Under the pieces are notes generated by a model, which saw only the letters and a program-made list of their open reading frames with translations, had not been told where the DNA came from and did not search any database. A DNA stretch of 64,000 bases from Pseudophaeomoniella oleicola (lineage: Eukaryota; Ascomycota; Eurotiomycetes; Phaeomoniellales; Phaeomoniellaceae), in assembly GCA_003868215.1 (NCBI GenBank), contig QWDQ01000057.1:1-64000 (forward strand). The letters are read 5' to 3'. The position numbers and the translations under genes are program-made. This document shows, one piece after another, positions 57,452 to 64,000 of the stretch; positions within the stretch are counted from its first letter, which is position 1, and the number at the start of each line of letters is the position of its first letter.

Positions 57452-58273
57452 GGTGACCGAGAAGGGCCAATGATGATTACCAGAGGTATCTTTGGGGACC
57501 GAGTAACGTAGAGGTGGTTAAAGTCGTGAGAGCGAGTTATTAGCGATAGTCAAGCAATAATGATAGACAACGCTATTGCGGTGGCGGGGGCGTTGCAGTA
57601 TGCTCGGTTTAATGAAGCCGTAGGAATTGTCAGCAGCGTCAAATTTGACAGATGATATAAGATTGAGATTGCGATGCTCATAAGCGTGACCGCGTTGACA
57701 ACGGACGAAGAGCAGGGTCGACTGAGAGTAAAGGCAACGTCGGGAATCGCGCTCTGGCAGACAAGGAACAAATGAGATCCACAGAGAGGCAACAGGAGAA
57801 AGATGTCGATATAAGTAATTTGAAAACAACTCCGGGGTAATCCTTTTTCCACGGCGAGATGACATTAGGAAGCTCTGTTGTGTTGGTTTAGACGATGCTG
57901 TCCTGACTTTCCGTCGAGCAAACTTAACACACAATAGACGCTACCAGATGTCTGGTTCGTCAGGTATCGAATCGGACAGATGGACCCTTGCAGTGGAGGT
58001 TCACAGGCTCGCAATTCACGTATTATACCCATAGCGATGAATGGTAAGGGAACACCGAGTGGTGATTGCTTGAGTATGATGAGAATTTGTATTGCCACTG
58101 CTGAGTAGTCTGACCTCCTTCCTATCCTCTTCGAAGTATATCCACACATGATTCGTCCAAATGACAGTAAACACAATGTATCCCTGCGCAACGCTTTCTG
58201 GCTTGTAGAACTCCTTTTCCTATGTCCTCAAAACAATCAATTCAGGACTCCTGCTAAATGCTGGTCAAAATAT
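57452..58273. other. Intergenic, about 0.8 kb
   Basis: Frames of 138, 108 and 100 codons (-) overlap one another here in different phases, with no domain. I see no supported gene. Confidence 0.45.
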
Positions 58274-58843
58274 TCACATGAGTGCAATAGCTCCAACCAG
58301 AGCACCCAACCCAACACCAGCGGCAGCAGGCATGCCCGTAGCTCTAGAACCAGCATTATCTGTCGCAGACGATGTCGTCGTCGTCATACCAACAGCACTG
58401 GCAACGACGCTGCTCGCTTCCGACAAGGCTGAACTCGCCACAGAACCTGCTGCGCCTGCTACGCTGCTGGCGAGTGAAGCAGCTTCACTAGTGGCTGTAG
58501 ATGCGGCACCTTCTGCTGAGCTGACCAAGCTTCCCACCGCACTTGTTGCCCTCGACGCTGCGACAGAAGCGACAGACTCGGCAGAGCTAGCAGCTGAACC
58601 GGCCGCTGCTGTACCTCTGGAGGCAGCAGAACCTGCACCTTGGGTAATCGAAGCAACGATACTCGATGCTCCCGCTGAAATTGAGCTGAGGTAGGAGTTG
58701 ACCGAGTCGGTGGCAGAGGATACTGCCGAATCGACGCTACCTGACACCGGCGGTACTCCTTGTGTCACGGTGGGCGTGGCAAGTTCGGCCGAAGAAGCCA
58801 GGCCAGCGAGGGCCATAAATAGGGCGATATGGATGGGCTGCAT
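58274..58843 (-). CDS. Ser/Ala-rich GPI-anchored cell-wall protein
   Basis: A single exon encodes 189 aa. An N-terminal signal peptide (MQPIHIALFMALAGLASSA) has a typical hydrophobic core and an AxA-like cleavage site. The mature chain is almost entirely Ala, Ser, Thr, Val and Gly in heptad-like ASSxxS repeats (about residues 45-150), suited to O-mannosylation. The C-terminus carries a GPI signal: a small-residue omega region (TDNAGSRATG), then the hydrophobic tail AAAGVGLGALVGAIALM. Such proteins coat the fungal cell wall. There are no cysteines, so it is not a CFEM protein or hydrophobin. The repetitive composition also makes the antisense frame (58278-58694) open, which is a shadow. No enzyme domain is present. 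Confidence 0.78.
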   Translation of the reverse strand: MQPIHIALFMALAGLASSAELATPTVTQGVPPVSGSVDSAVSSATDSVNSYLSSISAGASSIVASITQGAGSAASRGTAAAGSAASSAESVASVAASRATSAVGSLVSSAEGAASTATSEAASLASSVAGAAGSVASSALSEASSVVASAVGMTTTTSSATDNAGSRATGMPAAAGVGLGALVGAIALM

Positions 58844-59578
58844 GATGCGAATTGTTGCTGGATTGAGTAATCAGTAGAGTCAGTTCGCTGAAGTCAACTT
58901 GAATCTTTTTTTGTGTGTGATGTCGTGGGATTCGCCGTATTTACATTTGATTAGGCACATTCGATGTCGAGATACAAGTACTGAACCAAGGAAATGAAAT
59001 CACGGTGAGAGGTAGGCAAGATTCAGCTTCAAATGTACATCAGTACATACCTTAGGTACCTAGGTACGTCATAATCCGTGTGCGTAAGGTACAGCAAGTA
59101 AAGCAAGTTATCAGCTCATCAGAGTGGCTCAGCCTCCAGAAAGGAATCCATTGATCTACTGGCGATCACGATCGATGGGCTGAGTATTGGATAGTTCTGT
59201 GCAGGTTTGTGGCGAAGCGAGATTTGGCGATAGTGTTCGGGAGTTGGGCAACGAAGGAATGGACCGTCTCCATTTTATATCTGAAATCTTGTGGTTCCCA
59301 TGTTCTACTATGGTACATCAAGTCAGAACCCCTGCAACACCAGACACTTTACCCTGCAAGGAATAGGTGATAAAACGGCATGCTAATATCTGATAGACAG
59401 CAGATCAGCTTTGTCTATCATAACCCAACCTACGTTGTATAACTAACATATTCTTCGTAGAGAGATCTATCGTCTAATCATATCTAAGATTGTATTTGTC
59501 GGTGAGGTTGCCTTGCATGCCTCCCAAGCATCCCTTGCCGAACGTCCAGCGGGAATGTTGCAATTCCACTCGCGGGCC
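58844..59578. other. Intergenic, promoter of the GPI-protein gene
   Basis: About 0.7 kb with no supported gene. It holds TACCTTAGGTACCTAGGTAC at about 59048-59067, a member of the CCTAGGTA motif family. Confidence 0.55.
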
Positions 59579-62077
59579 TCAAAACGCGTTGTTGACGCCA
59601 GTATTCCACTCCGCTGCCAGAGTTCCATCGCCTGTCCAATTCCAACCCTGATCCAAATCTAGTGTCCCCCAATTAGGATATGCCCACGAGCCGAAGTTGC
59701 CTGCATGGGTAGGATCAAGGCTGTTTGGCATACCAGTGGATCCGTAGACACCGTTCATATTTGTGGATGACTGAAAAGGAATGAAGTCGGTCTGCGGAAG
59801 TCCCATGAAATTGTCAAAGGAGATCAATGCCTCGTCGCCGTCGGCACCAAACATACGTTGACTATCATCAGATGCCGGTACACCAAGGGTAGTAGCCGGA
59901 AACGAACTCGTCGCTGCAGATTCCGGTGACACCTGGGTCGAATTTGAGCCATTGATGCTCGCAGTGGGATGAGTTGCAGTGGAAGCTGGAGGGGTTGGAA
60001 GTTGCGAATGTTGAGTACCGCCACCTGAGACCGTCGCTGGGTTCGCACTCTTTGAAGGAGCCTGACACGCCCCATACCTGGAACCGGCACCAATAGTAAT
60101 TGTGCCAAAGCAAGGTATCGATATTTTGCAGGTGGTGCTCATATCACATTCTTCACACTTATTTTCCCGTGCTTTCAGTAAGAGCTCCAACGCTTTTGCG
60201 GACTGGACGGCCACAATACCACCGGGCTCTTTGGATGCTCGTTGTAGACACCGAATCGTCTCGTCTACCAGTGCATGATCCTGAGCGTCCTGTTCCTGAA
60301 CATCGCTGGCTGGTGTCTGGTTTGGAGACTCACCACTGCTTCTCGTGTTCCGGGAATAATCCATGAGGTTCACGACAAGCAGCATAGCAGCGGTGAAAGC
60401 CTGGAAATCGACCAGCTTACACATGTAAGGTCCGATCATAGAATCTTCACGGATGATCGAAAAACAACGAATCATTTTCCGAGATGACTCCAAAGCAACT
60501 TGATGTGAGTAGTGATACCGCCGGTCCAAAGAGGATTTCAGCATGAAAGGAAGATGTAAAAGCAGCCTTAACTGGTGATGGAAGAATTGGGTGCTGATCT
60601 GGTCGTAGCATTCCTCCGTTGATGGACATGATTGACGATCCGCTTGCCACCAGGACTGCGGCATACTGCTCGCAAGATCGTTCAGTTCAGCGTCAATGCG
60701 TAGCGTGGTCGCAAAGGTCATACGCTCTGGTTCTTGGTTGCGATCAACAATCTTGCCGATTAAAGGAGACAGTCTAAGTAAATACAGTTCACCGGCACGC
60801 AAACCGGACGTATCCGAAGGAATGCGAATCGTACAAAAGCGCTCCGGGACAGCGTAGGGGAGCCCCAATATCAGGCTGAGGTACCTGTCGCCTTGGAACA
60901 GATGCGTCCAGACCCACTGTTCACGTCGAAGGGAATTGTCGTCATCCCGAAGTCGGTTCCCAATTCTGTGTAAACCTAACAATTGAGCAAACCCGATCGC
61001 TCTCCTGTATAGGATCCATGCACGCCGCGGTCTACCTAGGTTGATATGAAACTTTGCTTCCATTAGCATGCACTCGATACCTTCAACTGTTGCTCCTAAT
61101 TCATCGTCTGATGTGATCAACTGATCGATGGTATTGACACAGTGCTCAACAAAATCTCTAGCTGGACAAGGTAAGTTCAACTTCTTCTCAAAGTCAAGGG
61201 GCGTCTGATTTAAGCTGACTGCAATACAGAGAACGACCTTGGCGATTTCGGGGGCTTTATCGGAACGGAGTGAGTGCGAGACTGACTGTTTGAATGTGTC
61301 GCATCTTGGGTCGGAGATAAGGGGAAAGATTTGGCGCCATAGACTCCACCACATTGACGCAGCATCAAGTATCAGATCTATATCTTGCGGCGATGGTAGC
61401 AAGTCGTGCAGTTCCTTTATCAGTCTCCTGGATTTATTGTGCTGATGGGCTGTGATGGATGGCGTGTCCTGCTTGCGCTTTATGACCGCATTGTCAAAGA
61501 GGGTGAGGAGTGGCGCATCTTCGTGACGCCCACCAGGCAATAACAGACCTGACTCGATGGCTACTGAATTCCCGGCAACGCTTGTCTTCAGGTTCTTCAA
61601 GGCCTCGGCAGCAGCTTGCGTCTCTCCGTTAGAACTTGGAGCGATGGTAGCCTGTACCGTAATAGGTTTGGTTGTATTTGTCGTCGCAGGTGCTGGTGCA
61701 GGTGCAGGTGCAGGTACAGGTGACTTTGCATTGTTTTCAGGGAGCCGGTTCAGAACCTCTCTCACAAGACCTTCCAATTGTGTCACTCTTTCGCGCAGAC
61801 TGTACGACTGCTCACCTGGCGCGGGTGTGGTACCATTCTGAAGCAACTCGCCGTGTTCCTGGTCGATGCATGTTGATCCCCGAGCGTAACATTCGTTACA
61901 TACGGCAGGTCTGTTGGGTTCGAATGTACACTTGATCTTTCTTCGGCGGCATTCAAGGCAACTCTTTGTGCCTTTTCTCATCTTTTTGCGAGGCGGTCCT
62001 TGGATATATTCCGGAGTAGTCTGAACGAATGCACTGCCATTGCTAGGTGGAGTACCCTCGTTCGAAGGACTATACAT
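59579..62077 (-). CDS. Zn2Cys6 transcription factor with fungal-specific middle homology region
   Basis: A single exon encodes 832 aa; the ATG at 62077 (MYSPSNEGTPP) is the first in frame. The binuclear zinc cluster is at residues 40-70: Cys40, 43, 50, 60, 63 and 70 (KSCLECRRRKIKC, then VCNECYARGSTC), preceded by a basic KKMRKGTK. A Leu-rich coiled-coil linker follows (SLRERVTQLEGLVREVLNRL), then a run of Pro-Ala dipeptides encoded by a GCAGGT-type repeat near 61690-61730. The fungal transcription factor domain spans about 230-620 (WWSLWRQIFPLISD, EAKFHINLGRPRRAWILYRR, GLHRIGNRLRDDDNSLRREQ, WVWTHLFQGDRYLSLILGLP). The C-terminus is Ser/Thr/Asn-rich with aromatic and acidic residues (DEALISFDNFMGLPQTDFI), probably the activation domain. 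Its target genes cannot be read from the sequence. Confidence 0.93.
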   Translation of the reverse strand: MYSPSNEGTPPSNGSAFVQTTPEYIQGPPRKKMRKGTKSCLECRRRKIKCTFEPNRPAVCNECYARGSTCIDQEHGELLQNGTTPAPGEQSYSLRERVTQLEGLVREVLNRLPENNAKSPVPAPAPAPAPATTNTTKPITVQATIAPSSNGETQAAAEALKNLKTSVAGNSVAIESGLLLPGGRHEDAPLLTLFDNAVIKRKQDTPSITAHQHNKSRRLIKELHDLLPSPQDIDLILDAASMWWSLWRQIFPLISDPRCDTFKQSVSHSLRSDKAPEIAKVVLCIAVSLNQTPLDFEKKLNLPCPARDFVEHCVNTIDQLITSDDELGATVEGIECMLMEAKFHINLGRPRRAWILYRRAIGFAQLLGLHRIGNRLRDDDNSLRREQWVWTHLFQGDRYLSLILGLPYAVPERFCTIRIPSDTSGLRAGELYLLRLSPLIGKIVDRNQEPERMTFATTLRIDAELNDLASSMPQSWWQADRQSCPSTEECYDQISTQFFHHQLRLLLHLPFMLKSSLDRRYHYSHQVALESSRKMIRCFSIIREDSMIGPYMCKLVDFQAFTAAMLLVVNLMDYSRNTRSSGESPNQTPASDVQEQDAQDHALVDETIRCLQRASKEPGGIVAVQSAKALELLLKARENKCEECDMSTTCKISIPCFGTITIGAGSRYGACQAPSKSANPATVSGGGTQHSQLPTPPASTATHPTASINGSNSTQVSPESAATSSFPATTLGVPASDDSQRMFGADGDEALISFDNFMGLPQTDFIPFQSSTNMNGVYGSTGMPNSLDPTHAGNFGSWAYPNWGTLDLDQGWNWTGDGTLAAEWNTGVNNAF
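61690..61730 (+). repeat. Hexanucleotide repeat encoding Pro-Ala
   Basis: Tandem GCAGGT-like units inside the Zn2Cys6 gene encode an alternating Pro-Ala linker. This is the kind of coding repeat that varies in length between strains. Confidence 0.8.
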
Positions 62078-63865
62078 CTTGAATAAACGATTTCGTCTAT
62101 CGAGGTCGCGAAAGGCAGATGTTCCTGTTCGGATCAAATATCGGAGGAAGAGTGACCGCCAGTCAGGTAATTAGGGTTAGCGCATCTGCACCTGGTTCGT
62201 TACTGTCGCAGAGAATTGTGCGCAAGGGCCACACTAATGAAGATGTTTCAACTTCGGTTATTGGATAGGACGTAGGATGACTACGAGTTGAAATTGTACG
62301 TGACCTTGCGGTAGTGGGATGAACATACTAAGGCATCGGCGGATGATTTCTAAGAAACGGACAAAGCAGTTTAGGACCCTCATCTTAGATCAGGCAAATC
62401 AACGCCAAGGAACCGACCTCGGCCAAAGGTATCAATCAATCACGTGCTTTTCAGCCTGCTTCTCCTCTCTTTGCAAGCAGGTAAATAATGTCTTTGGACA
62501 CGTTAATGGCAATAGCAGTGTGCTCAAAGCTCCTTGAGATTGTCCATCTCCTCTAGTTATAACGACATGTCTCCTCCACACCAATTCGCCAGAGGCGTAA
62601 TTACATGAAACAGCGAAACTGGCATGGGTCGAGGTCCTGCGAGGAATGTCGGATATCCTTCAGTGGTGTAGGGCCATATCATCATGCATAACCTCGTCTG
62701 AATCCTGGATTCCGCCAAATAAACAGAATAGCCGGGTCACAAAGTCACAAACAAATAGGTCGTGCAACTAATGGTTGGTGCAACCTAGTCTGATCTGATC
62801 TGATCTGATCTAATCTTGCAGTCAAATCGATGCTTACTAAGCACAGCCTCTACTATCATGTTCGTCCGCTTTTAATCCGAGCCATCAGAACTTTGACTTT
62901 TGATGTCCCTTCTCTCGTCCTGGTATCATTGGTTGATCTGCTAATATTCAGACTTGGTCCATTCTTCAGATCTTTGTCCCGCGCTTAGCAGCTTGAGATC
63001 CGGAAAGCTGACGGCGGAGTTCTGAATGGATCCACGACAGTACAACGTTTAGTCCAGTTGCCTACCACTCGCATAGTAAGCATCATTTTACGACGCCTTA
63101 GTAAGACGAAGCATAACGCGGAGCATAACGCCCTTAATCTGACACGGAACAAGATCATGACAACATTCCAAGCCTCCTTCGTCCAGCCCTGCGTCCACTC
63201 CTTTCCACCCTGATGCTCCTGAGAAACTTTCTTGCTGCACCTTGTCCTCAGCAGGGATGACGCTACTGCCGTTTGATGACTCCCATTCCTTCAAAGTCCA
63301 TGCCAGGTTCGTATTCCGGAAAGGCTCATCACACAACAAAGAACTAATCCTTGAATTCTACATCTGGATTTACCGGGTTTTGTTATCTCCATAATGTCCG
63401 GTGTCAGTTATGGCTTTGAACCTCCGGAGACTTATAGCCTCATTACATCAATGACGGCAATATCACTGGCTGGAGATGGCTGATTTGACCTTTTTGGAAT
63501 AAATGGAGATACGACTGAGTCTGCTTACATATGTCCTCTTGTGAGACTTCGGGTCACTACGACTAGAGCTTTCTGACACGGTCCAATATCTGTCCGTCAG
63601 CGAAGGCATCCACTAATCTATGTTGACTACGTGATTGTTCTGGTTCTATGCCAACGTTATGTTCCTTTCGTAGAATCAAATCCTGAATTGCTGGGCATCT
63701 TACGCAAAACTTCCGACGTTGAACCAGCGCAGTCTCCTATAAGTACCTGTAATGTTTCCTGTGTTTCCTAATCATCTCAATTTCCTGTTTGGTTCAATTT
63801 CTTCGCACATTCAAGCTTGATCTTATCCTTCAGAGTCTTTGCTCACCTGCAATCCAATCGTCAGC
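62078..63865. other. Divergent intergenic region at the right end
   Basis: About 1.8 kb between the Zn2Cys6 gene (-) and the gene at the right edge (+). It carries a TGATC/TCTGA tandem repeat at 62788-62811. Frames up to 83 codons have no domain. Confidence 0.5.
62788..62811 (+). repeat. TCTGA short tandem repeat
   Basis: Four to five TCTGA units in tandem in non-coding DNA. Confidence 0.85.
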
Positions 63866-64000
63866 ATGGTTGAAGAAACACATAACGAGATGCAAAGCAT
63901 CCCAGCACCGCCTTCTTCTGATTTGCAGAAGGAAACACAGAGCGAACCTGATAATGATACTGCACCTTCCCGCTTATCAAACCAATCCAAGGAACGCGAG
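63866..64000 (+). CDS. N-terminus of a gene cut by the window edge
   Basis: An ATG in good context (GTCAGCATGG) opens a frame that stays open to the end of the window (45 codons). The protein starts MVEETHNEMQSIPAPPSSDL and continues hydrophilic, rich in Ser, Glu and Asn. Pyrimidine-rich leader sequence precedes it. No family can be assigned from this much, and a longer downstream exon is assumed. Confidence 0.45.
   Translation, partial: MVEETHNEMQSIPAPPSSDLQKETQSEPDNDTAPSRLSNQSKERE

Noticed and set aside
58278-58694. 138-codon Ala-rich frame antisense to the GPI protein
   Set aside because: The repeat-like GCx/AGC codons leave both strands open; only the minus frame has a signal peptide and GPI tail.
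1-64000. CRISPR arrays, bacterial operons, rRNA and intact mobile elements
   Set aside because: None seen. The DNA is eukaryotic, no regularly spaced repeats longer than short tandem units were found, and no transposase or reverse-transcriptase motif was recognised.

Overview
The window is nuclear DNA from a filamentous ascomycete (Pezizomycotina). The evidence is intron-bearing genes with short introns (mostly about 45-110 nt, GT...AG, often with a CTGAC or CTAAC branch signal), single-gene transcription units, and ascomycete-typical proteins: a Zn2Cys6 regulator, a LaeA-like methyltransferase, an Mga2/Spt23-type regulator, TRAPP-II Trs130 and a Ser/Ala-rich GPI protein. I cannot fix the class. 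I see no tRNA, rRNA, CRISPR array or recognisable transposon.

Layout. 1-2777 has no supported gene. 2778-8574 holds a two-zinc-knuckle protein (+), a four-helix MARVEL-like membrane protein (-) and the cohesin kleisin Rad21 (-). Divergent from Rad21 is the Golgi Ca2+/Mn2+ pump Pmr1 (+), followed by a large ankyrin-repeat protein (+). Then come a TPR-DUF4470 protein (-), a LaeA-like methyltransferase (-) and the mRNA-decay factor Scd6/Lsm14 (-), which shares a 355-bp promoter with a WD40 protein (+). Next are the delta-12 desaturase (-), a repeat-rich 3.2-kb gap, Trs130 (-) and the membrane-tethered regulator Mga2/Spt23 (+).

From 45.6 to 56 kb the content turns metabolic: a DUF202 membrane protein (-), a flavocytochrome-b2-type FMN dehydrogenase (+) ending in a peroxisome-like AKL tripeptide, an omega-class glutathione transferase (-), an allantoate-permease-family transporter (-), a haloacid-dehalogenase-type hydrolase (-) and a DAO-type FAD oxidoreductase (+). 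Beside the last lies a broken 3' end of an M3 metallopeptidase gene. The right end carries a small membrane protein, a GPI-anchored wall protein, a Zn2Cys6 regulator and the start of a gene that runs off the window.

Genes that may work together: Mga2 is known to control fatty-acid unsaturation, and the delta-12 desaturase lies about 10 kb away. The transporter, hydrolase, FAD oxidoreductase, FMN dehydrogenase and GST could form a loose catabolic island, but this is inference only. The strongest non-genic signal is a set of palindromes built on TACTACGTAGTA and TACCTAGGTA that recur only between genes. All exon joins were worked out by hand from splice signals and frame agreement. For most genes the summed exon length is a multiple of three and the joined protein reads through family motifs.
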